The notes under the pieces are model-generated. The model made no database searches. It saw nothing but the letters and a program-made list of their open reading frames with translations, and was not told the DNA's origin. Below are positions 35,039-43,610 of a stretch of 64,000 nucleotides of DNA, piece by piece. Source of the stretch: Streptomyces shenzhenensis (GTDB taxonomy: Bacteria; Actinomycetota; Actinomycetes; Streptomycetales; Streptomycetaceae); assembly GCF_003688995.1 (NCBI RefSeq), contig NZ_PENI01000031.1:1-64000 (forward strand), read 5' to 3'. The translations under genes and the position numbers were made by a program. Every line of letters starts with the position of its first letter. Within the stretch, counting starts at the first letter, position 1.

Positions 35039-35931
35039 ACGGTGGCCACCTTTCGCCATCGTCCGAGACGTCGTTCCAATCCCTGGAGGACGCCGTACTC
35101 CAAGACGGCCATGACGACCGCGAAAAGCAGGGTCCAGCTGAGGACACCGGCGACGTTCTGCGCGGCGAACTGGTTGTTGAGTTCGTAGCCGACTCCGCTG
35201 GACATGCCGAACATCTCGACCAGAACGATCACCTTCCAGGACAGCGAGAGGCCGAGGCGGGCCCCGGAGAGCAGCGCGGGCAGCAGCGACGGCAGCCACA
35301 GATAGCGCAGTTGGGTGGCGAGCGAGAATCGGTAGACGTAGGCCATCTCGCGCAGTTCGGAGTCCATGGCGCGGGTGCCCTGGTAGATGCTGAGGGTCAG
35401 GGCGGGCGCCGCGGACAGGGCGACAGCCACCACCGGGTTGGTGAGGGAGACACCGAACCAGATGACGCACAGGAGTGCCCACACCAGACCGGGCACGGTC
35501 AGGCCGATGAGCACCGCTGGTTCGAAGAAACGGCGTACGAACTCCACGCGTCCCATCACGATGCCGATGACGACCGCGGTGACGAAGGCCAGAGCGAAGC
35601 CGAGGCCGACGCGCAACAGGGTGGCGCCGAGGGAGCTGTAGAACAGGGGCTGGGTAACGGTGTCAGCCAGGGACGACCAGATGGTCGGCACATCCGGTAT
35701 CAGCACGCTGTCACTGCGGACGGCGACGAGCTGCCAGCCGCCGACGAGGACGGCGAAGAACGCCGCGACCGGCAGCACCGTGCGGCCGAGGAACCTGCCG
35801 CGGTGGGACGGCTGCTTGCGGGAGGCCGGGACGCGACCGGAGACGGCCGGTGCGGTCGGTGCGGAGCCGGTGCTGGACGAGGAGTGGGCGGCCGGTTGGA
35901 TGCCGGCGGTCGCCGTGGTGGGTCGGGCCAT
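35035..35931 (-). CDS. ABC transporter permease (SsuC/TauC/ThiX type)
   Basis: 298 residues. A Ser/Pro-rich N-terminal tail of about 45 residues precedes six membrane helices, starting with TVLPVAAFFAVLVGGW. The permease coupling motif is seen in EMAYVYRFSLATQLRYLWLPSLLPALLSGARLG. AGGAAG precedes the ATG, seven bases after the lipoprotein stop. It forms the membrane channel of the importer. Confidence 0.9.
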   Translation of the reverse strand: MARPTTATAGIQPAAHSSSSTGSAPTAPAVSGRVPASRKQPSHRGRFLGRTVLPVAAFFAVLVGGWQLVAVRSDSVLIPDVPTIWSSLADTVTQPLFYSSLGATLLRVGLGFALAFVTAVVIGIVMGRVEFVRRFFEPAVLIGLTVPGLVWALLCVIWFGVSLTNPVVAVALSAAPALTLSIYQGTRAMDSELREMAYVYRFSLATQLRYLWLPSLLPALLSGARLGLSLSWKVIVLVEMFGMSSGVGYELNNQFAAQNVAGVLSWTLLFAVVMAVLEYGVLQGLERRLGRWRKVATV

Positions 35932-35937
35932 GGCTTC

Positions 35938-36996
35938 CTACCCCAGATCCCGGTAGACGGTCTTGTCGGGCACGCCTTTGATCAGTCCCGTCCTGGCGGC
36001 GACCTTGAGCTGGTCGCTCATGCTGGTGAAAGACGCACGGCCCCATTCCAGGGGATAGATCCCGGCCAGGCGTTCAGGCAGCAAGGCGATGGCTCTCTTC
36101 TCCGACGCGGGGATGCCGTAGGACTCGTGCAGGTCGGCGAGGATCTTGGGGCGGTCGTGGATGTATGCGTGGGCCTTGAGCCGCAGCTCGGCGAGGGCCG
36201 CCGCCGTACGCCGGTTCTTGTCGACCCAACTGCGCTTGGCTCCCTGCCCGTTGAGGATGAGTTCCGTGTTGCTGCCGGTGCCCTGTTGCCACAGTTCGGT
36301 GACTGTGGCGAGCTGCCGCGCGCCCTTGGCGACCAGCCGGGTGGCGTTGGGCTCGATGGTGAGGATGGCGTCCACGTCACCGCGCTCGAAGAGGGAGAGC
36401 CCGGCCAGTACGGCACCGGGATGGACCTGGTAGTCCTTCTCGAAGTCAACGTCGTTGACTGCCGAGGCGAGTTGGGCTGAGCGGTAGGCGTCGCTGTTCT
36501 TCGGCGGCGTAGCCACCTTCTTGCCCCTCAGGTCCTTGACGCTGCGGTAGGGGCTGTTCTCCGGCACCAACCAGCGTACGTGGTTGACGAGACTGGCGGA
36601 GAAGATCAGGACGTCGGCTCCGGCGGCCAGGGAGACCGCGGCTCCGATGGGCCCCATGCTGGCCACGTCGAGGGCTCCGGAGAGGAGCTTGTTCTGCACG
36701 TCGCCCGGCCCGGTCCCCGCAATGTAGGTGAGACTCAGATCGCCCGCCAGATGACGCTGCTCACTGATCGGCCTGATCACCGCGCCCGCGGTACCCGCCT
36801 GGGTGTCCTCCACCCGGGCCGAGTGTCCGTCGCCGTTGCCGCTGCTGCCGGAGTCCCCGCAGGCCGCGAGCAGTGGCGCGAGTCCAGCCGCGGCCAGCAG
36901 TCCGCTGCCGGACCGCAGCAACGCCCGGCGCCCGAGGGCACCGGAGGCGGGTGCTGTGGGCCGGAGAGAGGAGCGGAAGAAGGGTTGGTTGGTCAT
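35938..36996 (-). CDS. ABC importer substrate-binding lipoprotein
   Basis: 352 residues with a twin-arginine-type lipoprotein signal: GRRALLRSGSGLLAAAGLAPLLAAC, lipid Cys46. The SsuA-like fold follows, with NKLLSGALDVASMGPIGAAVSLAAGADV, SVKDLRGKKVATPPKNSDA and GLSLFERGDVDAILTIEPNA. It binds the substrate outside the cell and hands it to the permease at 35035. GGGAGAA precedes the ATG. Likely ligands are a sulfonate, an organosulfur compound or a thiamin pyrimidine precursor. Confidence 0.88.
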   Translation of the reverse strand: MTNQPFFRSSLRPTAPASGALGRRALLRSGSGLLAAAGLAPLLAACGDSGSSGNGDGHSARVEDTQAGTAGAVIRPISEQRHLAGDLSLTYIAGTGPGDVQNKLLSGALDVASMGPIGAAVSLAAGADVLIFSASLVNHVRWLVPENSPYRSVKDLRGKKVATPPKNSDAYRSAQLASAVNDVDFEKDYQVHPGAVLAGLSLFERGDVDAILTIEPNATRLVAKGARQLATVTELWQQGTGSNTELILNGQGAKRSWVDKNRRTAAALAELRLKAHAYIHDRPKILADLHESYGIPASEKRAIALLPERLAGIYPLEWGRASFTSMSDQLKVAARTGLIKGVPDKTVYRDLG

Positions 36997-37300
36997 GACG
37001 CGTTCTCCCGGGCGGTGGTGCTTTTGTAGTGGTTCGGGTTGGCTGGATCGTGGGGCTCATGAGTTGCCTGACAGCGGAAAACAAGGGGTGGGGTGGGCAC
37101 GACAAGCTCCTAGGAGCAGCGGGGAGCACGACAGGCCAAGCAGGGGCAAGTGGCGCGGAGGGCCGTGAGGTTGTCGCGGCGACCCGGGCCGGTACGGGCA
37201 TGGGTGAGCCGTGTCGGCGGCAACGGGTCGGTGAACGCCGACAGGTGCAAGGCACGCGAGGAGCGGTCAGCCCGTCTGGCGGGACGAAGCCGGGTCGGCC
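36997..37300 (-). other. 304-base spacer after the leader ORF
   Basis: No gene was found. Because it lies between a leader ORF and the lipoprotein start inside one transcription unit, it could hold an attenuator. I could not identify a clear terminator/antiterminator pair by eye. Confidence 0.3.
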
Positions 37301-37417
37301 TCAGCGCGAAGTGGGGCCGTCACACAGTGCGCCGGGACAGAGGAAGCCGGCGAGGAGACACAGGTCGAGGTGGTAGCGGCGGGTGAGGCACACTCGGTGC
37401 CGCTGCTCTTCGCTCAT
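37301..37417 (-). CDS. cysteine-rich leader peptide of the ABC importer
   Basis: A 38-codon ORF starts at an ATG nine bases after GAGGAG and 16 bases beyond the stop of the upstream gene. The peptide carries LTRRYHLDLCLLAG and three further Cys (RVC, FLC, ALC). This Arg-rich H-x-D-L-C pattern is known from putative leader peptides before sulfur-metabolism genes in actinomycetes. Ribosome stalling at the Cys codons could sense cysteine supply and control the importer genes downstream (inference). Confidence 0.65.
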   Translation of the reverse strand: MSEEQRHRVCLTRRYHLDLCLLAGFLCPGALCDGPTSR

Positions 37418-37433
37418 GGTGGTGTCTCCTCGC

Positions 37434-38306
37434 CTACCGCAGGGCGAGCAGCGTGTCGTAGCCGCTGCGCCCGTCGGTCAGTTGCCAGGAGTTCATCCAC
37501 GCGTAGCTCTCGGTGAAGCGCTCGCGCGTGAAGGGTGTGGCGTGCGTAAAACGGTGGTATTCGGAGCGGAGCCGTTCCGGAGCGAGACTGCCTTCGACCT
37601 CGCTCACGATATGGGCGGCCCAGGCGGTCCGGTCGGCGTTGATGATGTCGACGGCGTCGTTGACCACGGATACGTAGACATCGAGTCGCTCGGCCGGCAG
37701 ATGCGGCGCGACTACTTGTGCGCCGCGGTAGAAGTAGCACCCCAACAGGTGGGCTCCGCGCTCCAGCGCGAGGCTGAGGTAGGGCTCCATGAGCATGACG
37801 GCTCGGATGCTTCCGGCGGCCACCGCGTCCAGGCGTGCGAACGGCGGTCCCACATGCTCCAGGACGATCCGGTCACGGGGGACGGTGCCTTCCAGGAGAT
37901 GGAGAGCGGTGTAGTGCGAGCCGGTGAACTCGTTGACGCCGACGGGTACACCGCTCACGTCATGCGGTTCATTGAGTGTCGGATCGAAGCTGACCAGGCC
38001 CTGGGCGACGACTGCCGGGCGCAGGTAACCGATGTAGCCGCCACGCTGGTTGCGTTCCAGGCGGTCGATACCGCCCCATTCGCAGAGGTTGAACAGGTCG
38101 GCGCGCTCGGACTCGAAGAGGGCTTCCTTGCGGCGCGCGATCGGATCGCGGGACTCACGTTCCTGTGCCGGGGCGGTCTGCGCGAGGCGTACGTCGAGGC
38201 CGGCTCCGGCGAAGAGGCCGTGCTCTATGGCAACGATCTCGGGGAGGTCGAAGACCGGGTGATTGCGGGAGATGACGATCTGGCCTTCGCGTGCTTCCGC
38301 CGTCAT
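37434..38306 (-). CDS. second signal-less SsuA/THI5-like protein
   Basis: 290 residues from the ATG at 38306 behind AGGGGGG. It is a paralog of the product of 33252-34157. Shared blocks are LCEWGGIDRLE, TGSHYTALHLLEGTVPRD, VGPPFARLDAVAAGSIRAVM and LMEPYLSLA. It also has an RNQRGGYIG segment after the Cys; an R-x-G-G motif close behind a Cys also occurs in DszB desulfinases. No signal peptide. First gene of the operon, followed by the leader ORF. Enzyme or cytosolic binding protein; not settled. Confidence 0.65.
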   Translation of the reverse strand: MTAEAREGQIVISRNHPVFDLPEIVAIEHGLFAGAGLDVRLAQTAPAQERESRDPIARRKEALFESERADLFNLCEWGGIDRLERNQRGGYIGYLRPAVVAQGLVSFDPTLNEPHDVSGVPVGVNEFTGSHYTALHLLEGTVPRDRIVLEHVGPPFARLDAVAAGSIRAVMLMEPYLSLALERGAHLLGCYFYRGAQVVAPHLPAERLDVYVSVVNDAVDIINADRTAWAAHIVSEVEGSLAPERLRSEYHRFTHATPFTRERFTESYAWMNSWQLTDGRSGYDTLLALR

Positions 38307-38558
38307 GCCCGCCTGCCCCCCTCTGCTCATCTCTTCTCGTCCGTCAACTGCCGATGACTGTAGGCCAGCCACCCGGGACCGTCAATGCGCTCTTGTCATG
38401 ATGCGCGAACAGCTTTCACTCTGCGGGAAAGGGCATTGTGCCTGGATGCAGGACGTGTTGAGCCGCTGCGTGCCCGGGCGCGGTGGCGAGTCACGCAACA
38501 TGATTGACATGTGACGGCCGAGTAAGGGGGCTGGGCAAGAGGCAGGAGAGGAGAGGCG

Positions 38559-39404
38559 TCAGAGCTGGCCGAGGGTCAAGGCGACCGGCAGACCTCGCAG
38601 ACTGTCCGCAGCAGCGATCACCCGGGCCCCCAGGGCGTCCAAGCGGTCGTCGGTCATGCGTCCCACCGGGCCCTGGACATCCACGGCCAGCTGGATGTAC
38701 GGCGATCCGCTGTCCACCGGCGCGGCCAACCCCCGTAGGCCACTGCCCTCAGGACCGTCGAGTACGGCATAGCCCCGGAACTGCGCGGCCAGCAACAGCA
38801 CACGACGGGCCCACTCCGCCGGACTCTCGGTCCTGCCGGAACCGTCTCCACCGTCGCCGCTGTCGCGCGAGCCCCCGCCCGGCTGCTCCTGCGGCGACAC
38901 TCTCCCCGGCAATCGCGTGGTGTCGAACGCCAGCAGGGCGATGCCCAGGGCCGTCTCCGTCAGCGGCATGGACACTCCGGGTTCGCCCAGATATCGCAGC
39001 GGCTGCTCGGACTGGACGGAGACCAGTACCAGCACCCGATCTCCGCGACGCATACCGATGCTCGCGGTCTCTCCGGTCCCGTCCGCCAGCTCCTTCAGCA
39101 CCGCCGTCACCTCCGGCAGCCCGCTGGCCGCCAACGACCGGCGGCCGAGCCGCAGCAGTACTGGTCCGGGCTGAAACCGGTCGCCCTCCCGAGAGCGGCA
39201 CAGCAGGCCCTCCGCGCAGAGCGTCCCGAGCAGCCGATGCACCGTGCTCACGTTCAATCCGGTGATCTTCGACAACTCCGTGAGAGTCGCTCCGCCAGAG
39301 GGGCTGTCCACGACGGCTCCCAGCAGCGCCGCGGCCCGCGCGACCGACTGGACGGCAGAGGTACGTGGGGCGGGACTCGGGGCGCCGGCGGGAGAAACAG
39401 TCAC
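38559..39404 (-). CDS. IclR-family transcriptional regulator
   Basis: 281 residues from a GTG at 39404. The winged helix covers residues 17-75 (SVARAAALLGAVVDSPSGG, LTELSKITGLNVSTVHRLLGT). It is followed by the IclR effector domain (GMRRGDRVLVLVSVQSEQPLRY, LTETALGIALLAFD, GLRGLAAPVDSGSPYIQLAV). A Gly/Ser-rich insert (QPGGGSRDSGDGGDGSG) interrupts the effector domain. It is divergent from thiM with a 383-base gap holding a nested dyad, so it may regulate that operon or the importer behind it. Confidence 0.85.
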   Translation of the reverse strand: MTVSPAGAPSPAPRTSAVQSVARAAALLGAVVDSPSGGATLTELSKITGLNVSTVHRLLGTLCAEGLLCRSREGDRFQPGPVLLRLGRRSLAASGLPEVTAVLKELADGTGETASIGMRRGDRVLVLVSVQSEQPLRYLGEPGVSMPLTETALGIALLAFDTTRLPGRVSPQEQPGGGSRDSGDGGDGSGRTESPAEWARRVLLLAAQFRGYAVLDGPEGSGLRGLAAPVDSGSPYIQLAVDVQGPVGRMTDDRLDALGARVIAAADSLRGLPVALTLGQL

Positions 39405-39787
39405 GTCGGGGACGGTACACCGGCGGTGGGCGGGGGCGGTCGCTCAGGCATCGGGTGCCTCCGCCGGCAGGGCCGTCGCACCGACGACGGGCAGGAGAGC
39501 GCCCTCGCCCGGTACGTGGACGCCCACCGACCGGATGTCATGGAAGTGTCGCCCCAACGGGTTGTGGTCGTCCCGGAGATCAGCCCGGCCGCCGGGTCAG
39601 CGTGGCCGAGCGCCGGCAGGATCCCGGCGACCGCCCCGGGCCGCCGCTGACCGCGGCTGGTGGGTGTTGCAGGTTCGTGAAATGGGTCGCCCGAGGCACC
39701 GGATCCCGTCCAACCGCTGCATACAGTTGCATGCAGTACGGGATCCCGCCCACGTCCGCCCGCATCCGTGCCTGGAGACACCGCACC
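39405..39787. other. 383-base divergent promoter region
   Basis: No complete gene. A 50-codon minus frame at 39446-39597 (HDIRSVGVHVPGEGALL...) ends cleanly but has no start, and may be a remnant. The region includes the nested dyad at 39701-39746. No TPP-riboswitch core (CTGAGA with ACC..GAACCTGA) is visible before thiM. Confidence 0.4.
39701..39746. promoter_or_regulatory. nested dyad and direct repeat before thiM
   Basis: GGATCCCGT (39701) pairs with ACGGGATCC (39738). Inside it CTGCAT pairs with ATGCAG, and the same segment forms a tandem repeat TGCATACAGT-TGCATGCAGT (39718-39737). It lies 42-87 bases upstream of thiM. Likely operator of the GntR or IclR regulator encoded nearby. Confidence 0.55.
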
Positions 39788-40567
39788 ATGGAAGAACTCA
39801 CCTGGAACAACCCCGCGATCGCCGACGGCATAGCGGCCATCCGGACCGGCTCCCCGTTCGTCTACGGGCTGACCAACTACGTCGCCGCCAATCTGAGCGC
39901 GAACGTGCTGCTGGCGGTCGGCGCGGGTCCCGCCATCGGCGCCGCGGCCGACTTCCCGACCGTCTTCCCCGCCGGCGCCGGTGCCGTGTGGATCAACACG
40001 GCGGCCCTGATCAGCAATCCGGCCGAACCGCTGGCCGACGCCGCCCGCACCGCCCACGAGGCCGGGAGCCCCTGGGTCCTGGACCCGGTCGCCGTCGGCG
40101 CGGGCGCCACCGAGTACGACGCGTTCGTGAAGTCCCTGCTCGACCACAGGCCCACCGTGATCCGGGGCAACGCCAGTGAACTCATCGCGCTGTCCGGCGG
40201 TGCCGCCACCGGCAAGGGCGTCGAGACGACCGCCTCCGCCGAGGACGCGATCGGCGCTGTCGAGGAACTCGCCCGGCGGACCGGCGCCGTCGTCGCGGTG
40301 AGCGGACCCACCGACTATCTGACCGATGGCACCCGCACCGTCGCCGTCCCGGGCGGAGACGTCCGATTGACTCAGGTCACCGGTGCCGGATGCAGCCTCG
40401 GCGCGCTGATCGCGGGCGCCCTCGCCGTCGTTCCCGACGCCCTCACCGCCACCGCCGTCGCCCATGCCGCCTTCGCCACCGCGGCCGAACGCGCCGGCGC
40501 CCGCACCGTCGGCACCGGTTCCTTCGCGGTGGCGCTGCTGGACGAGCTGTCCCTCCTCGGCAGGTGA
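39788..40567 (+). CDS. thiM: hydroxyethylthiazole kinase
   Basis: 259 residues. Family blocks are SPFVYGLTNYVAANLSANVL, GAVWINTAALI, PWVLDPVAVGAGATEY and PTVIRGNASELIALSG. The catalytic region is VTGAGCSLGALIAGAL with Cys202. The enzyme phosphorylates 4-methyl-5-hydroxyethylthiazole with ATP for thiamin salvage. It heads an operon with a flavin monooxygenase, a rhodanese and a GntR regulator rather than with thiE/thiD, which is unusual. No TPP riboswitch is seen. The ATG lacks a strong ribosome binding site. Confidence 0.87.
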   Translation: MEELTWNNPAIADGIAAIRTGSPFVYGLTNYVAANLSANVLLAVGAGPAIGAAADFPTVFPAGAGAVWINTAALISNPAEPLADAARTAHEAGSPWVLDPVAVGAGATEYDAFVKSLLDHRPTVIRGNASELIALSGGAATGKGVETTASAEDAIGAVEELARRTGAVVAVSGPTDYLTDGTRTVAVPGGDVRLTQVTGAGCSLGALIAGALAVVPDALTATAVAHAAFATAAERAGARTVGTGSFAVALLDELSLLGR

Positions 40568-40623
40568 CCGGACCCCACCGCACCGCGGCACCGCACGACC
40601 GTACGACCCCCGGGAGCACCCCT

Positions 40624-42000
40624 GTGAGCACCGACGAACCGACCACCCCGCGCATGCACCTGGCCGCCTTTCTCAACGCCGGCCCGCAGGGCACCGTCGG
40701 CTGGCGCCACGCCGAGGCCGGCGACGGCTTCCTCACCGCGGCCCACTACACGCACATCGCCCGGGTCCTGGAGCGAGCCGGCTTCGACATGGCGTTCGTG
40801 CCCGACGCGCTCGCCGTGCCCAGAAGCCTCGGCGGCTCGTACGCGCCCGCCGTGACCTGGGGGACCGGCACCCCACGCCTCGACCCGGTGCCCGTCATCA
40901 CCCTCATGGCGGCCGCCACCGAACACCTCGGCGTCGCGGCCACCGTCTCCACCGGCTACCAGGAGCCCTACCACCTCGCCCGGGGCATGGCCACCCTCGA
41001 CCATCTCGTCGGCGGGCGCGCCGGATGGAACGTCGTCACCAGCTTCCAGGACGCCGAGGCCCAGAACTTCGGGCAGGAGAAACTGCCGGAACGCCAGGAA
41101 CGCTACGCCCGGGCCGAGGAGTTCCTCGAAGTCACCACCCGGCTCTGGGACAGCTGGGCCGACGACGCGATCGTCACCGACAAGGAGAGCGGGGTCTACG
41201 GTCGGCCCGACCGGGTGGACGCCGTGGACCACCGCGGCCGACGCTTCGCCGTGCGCGGCCCGTTGAGCGTGCCGCGCCCGCCCCAGGGCTACCCGGTGAT
41301 CATCCAGGCGGGCGCCTCCCCGGCCGGCCGGGACTTCGCGGCCCGCTGGGCCGACGTGATCTTCTGCAGCCACGAGTCGCTGGAGTCAGCCGTCGCCTTC
41401 TACGCCGACGTCAAGGCCCGGGCCGCCGCCCACGGCCGCGACCCGGACCAGTTGAAGGTGCTGCCGGCCGCGACGACCGTCGTGGGGACCGACGTGCGCG
41501 ACGCGCTTGCCAAGCACGAGGCGTTCACCGAGCTGGTGCACCCCGAGGCGGGACTGTCCCGGCTCGCCTACCACGTCAATGTCGACCTCACCCGGTACGA
41601 CCTCGACGGCCCGCTGCCCTCCCTGGAGGAGGTCGGAGTGGAGGGCCACTACCGGGAGGTCGTCGAGTTCGCAGAGCGGGAGAAGCTCAGCGTGCGCGAG
41701 ATCGGCCGCTGGTACGGGGCCCGCACCGAGGGCAACATGATCGGTTCGGCCGCCGACATCGCCGACACCATGGAACTGTGGCTGGACCGCGGCGCGGCCG
41801 ACGGTTTCATGATCCAGGCGACCCATGTGCCCGCCGCTTTCGAGGAGTTCGCTGACCATGTCGTCCCCGAACTGCGCCGCCGCGGCCTCGTCCGCACCGC
41901 CTACACCGGCGGCACCCTGCGGGAGAACCTGGGCCTCGCCCGGCCGGAACGCGGCGAGTGGCGCAACCGCGCCGCGCCGGCCGCGAAGGAGCGCTCATGA
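40624..42000 (+). CDS. FMN-dependent monooxygenase, NtaA/SnaA/DszA/SoxA family
   Basis: 458 residues from a GTG behind GGGAG. TIM-barrel LLM enzyme with AAFLNAGPQGTVGWRHAEAG, HYTHIARVLERAGFDMAFVPD, STGYQEPYHLARGMATLDHL, GRAGWNVVTSFQDAEAQNFG and YPVIIQAGASPAGRDFAARW. Its C-terminus is VVPELRRRGLVRTAYTGGTLRE. This family oxidises sulfur-, nitrogen- or carbon-centred substrates using reduced FMN from a separate reductase. Between thiM and a rhodanese it may open a thiazole or organosulfur compound. The next ATG overlaps its stop. Confidence 0.88.
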   Translation: MSTDEPTTPRMHLAAFLNAGPQGTVGWRHAEAGDGFLTAAHYTHIARVLERAGFDMAFVPDALAVPRSLGGSYAPAVTWGTGTPRLDPVPVITLMAAATEHLGVAATVSTGYQEPYHLARGMATLDHLVGGRAGWNVVTSFQDAEAQNFGQEKLPERQERYARAEEFLEVTTRLWDSWADDAIVTDKESGVYGRPDRVDAVDHRGRRFAVRGPLSVPRPPQGYPVIIQAGASPAGRDFAARWADVIFCSHESLESAVAFYADVKARAAAHGRDPDQLKVLPAATTVVGTDVRDALAKHEAFTELVHPEAGLSRLAYHVNVDLTRYDLDGPLPSLEEVGVEGHYREVVEFAEREKLSVREIGRWYGARTEGNMIGSAADIADTMELWLDRGAADGFMIQATHVPAAFEEFADHVVPELRRRGLVRTAYTGGTLRENLGLARPERGEWRNRAAPAAKERS

Positions 42001-42878
42001 CCGACGGCACCCTCGTCGACGCCGACTGGCTGCACCGTCGTCTCGGCGGCGATGTCATCGTCCTCGACGCCACCGTGGACCGGCGCACCGGGCCCGACGG
42101 CGCCACCGTCTTCGTGAGCGGGCTCGCCCTGCACACCGAACGCCGCATCCCCGGCGCTCACTTCGCCGATCTGATCACCGGGTTCTCCGACCCCTCGGCG
42201 CCCTTCCCCTTCACCCGCCCCTCCACCGCCCGGATCCAGGAGTACGCCCGGGACCTCGGCATCGGCGAGAACTCCACCGTCGTCGTTTACGACCGGCTGA
42301 CCGGAGCCTGGGCCGCACGCGTGTGGTGGGTGCTGCGCAGCGCCGGCATCACGAACGTCCGGGTCCTCAACGGCGGTCTGACCGCATGGCAGGCGGCCGG
42401 GCTGCCCGTCACCGACGGCCGCGCCGCGGCACCGGCCCGGGGAGACGTCGTCGCCCGCCCGGCCCGCGCGGGCTTCGTCGGCATCGAGCGCATGAAGCGG
42501 ATCGCCGACGGCGACGACCCCACCCCGGCCGTGTGCGCCCTGCGTCGCACCGAGTACCTCGGCGACCCCGCCCGCCCGCGATCCGGGCACATACCGCGGA
42601 CGACGAGCCTCCCCTACGCCGACTTCCTCGGACCCGACAACACCCTGTCGCCGGAACGGACCGCACGCCTCGCCGCCGCCCACGGGCTGCGCGCCGGCGC
42701 CTGCACCGTCCTGTACTGCGGCGGGGCGATCAACGCGGCGGGTCTCGCCCTGGCGGTGCACGAGATCGGCATCGAGGACGTCGTCCTCTACGACGGCTCA
42801 CTCGCCGAGTGGCGGGCCGACCCCGATCTGCCCCTGGTCACCGGCCCCGAGGACGAGGGGGACGGCAGCGCGGGCTGA
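41997..42878 (+). CDS. rhodanese-like sulfurtransferase (two domains)
   Basis: 293 residues with tandem rhodanese domains. The first, inactive copy covers residues 1-140 (IVLDATVDRRTG, RRIPGAHFADL, VVVYDRLTGAWAARVWWVLR, VLNGGLTAWQAAG). The second carries the persulfide Cys241 in VLYCGGAINAAGLALAVHEIG. RSGHIPRTTSLPYADFL is the usual second-domain CH2B motif. The enzyme moves sulfane sulfur from thiosulfate or mercaptopyruvate. Translational coupling with the monooxygenase points to handling of sulfur released by that enzyme. Confidence 0.87.
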   Translation: MTDGTLVDADWLHRRLGGDVIVLDATVDRRTGPDGATVFVSGLALHTERRIPGAHFADLITGFSDPSAPFPFTRPSTARIQEYARDLGIGENSTVVVYDRLTGAWAARVWWVLRSAGITNVRVLNGGLTAWQAAGLPVTDGRAAAPARGDVVARPARAGFVGIERMKRIADGDDPTPAVCALRRTEYLGDPARPRSGHIPRTTSLPYADFLGPDNTLSPERTARLAAAHGLRAGACTVLYCGGAINAAGLALAVHEIGIEDVVLYDGSLAEWRADPDLPLVTGPEDEGDGSAG

Positions 42879-42965
42879 ACCGACCGGCGACCGGCCTCGT
42901 CCATGGGGGATGATCCAGACCGGCCCGCGAACCGCCGCGCGGAACGGCCCAGGACGAGGAAGCGG

Positions 42966-43610
42966 ATGAAGAACACACGGGACACGATCTACGACGAGCT
43001 GAGGCACCGGCTGACCTCCGGCCACTACCCGCCCGACGCCTCCCTCGTACCTCTCGCGCTGAGCATGGAGTTCACGGTGTCGCGCACCCCGATCCGCGAG
43101 GCGCTGGCCCTGCTGGAACGCGACGGGCTCCTGGTGGCCACGAGGCGGGGCTTCGCGCTGCGCCGGCGGTCGGACGAGGAGATGCTCGAACTCTTCGAGG
43201 TACGGGCCGTGCTGGACGCGACGGCCGCCTCCTCGGCAGCCTTGAGGCGCAGCCCGGTCGATCTGGCCCGGATGGACGTCCTGCTGGAGCAGGCCGGCAC
43301 GCTGGACGACCCGGCGGAGATCCGCCGCAGTCTCAACGAGTGGCACGACACCGTGCGCCACGCCGCGCACAACGGCACCGTCATCGCCCTGCTGCACACC
43401 ATCGACGCCCAGGTGAAGACGAGCGCACCCTGGGCGACCCCCACGGTCGACGACACCTTCGAGGCCACCCTCGCGGAACACCGCGCTGTCACCGAGGCGA
43501 TCCGCGACCAGGACGCGGAGGCCTCCCGGCTGCGCATGCTGGCCCACCACGCCCGCGACCGTGACACCCGCATTCAGCAGCGGGTGCGACGGGGGACCCC
43601 GCCGCGCTGA
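42966..43610 (+). CDS. GntR-family regulator, FCD (FadR) subgroup
   Basis: 214 residues from the ATG at 42966 behind GAGGAAG. Residues 1-70 form the GntR winged helix (DTIYDELRHRLTSGHYPPDA, MEFTVSRTPIREALALLERDG, LLVATRRGFALR). An all-helical FCD ligand domain follows (LELFEVRAVLDATAAS, EWHDTVRHAAHNG, EHRAVTEAIRDQDAEAS). It is the last gene of the thiM operon and a likely autorepressor acting at the TGCATACAGT repeats. Confidence 0.87.
   Translation: MKNTRDTIYDELRHRLTSGHYPPDASLVPLALSMEFTVSRTPIREALALLERDGLLVATRRGFALRRRSDEEMLELFEVRAVLDATAASSAALRRSPVDLARMDVLLEQAGTLDDPAEIRRSLNEWHDTVRHAAHNGTVIALLHTIDAQVKTSAPWATPTVDDTFEATLAEHRAVTEAIRDQDAEASRLRMLAHHARDRDTRIQQRVRRGTPPR

Noticed and set aside
39405..39787. 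Possible TPP riboswitch before thiM
   Set aside because: The conserved CTGAGA and ACC-GAACCTGATCTGG core segments are not found on the plus strand in this gap.
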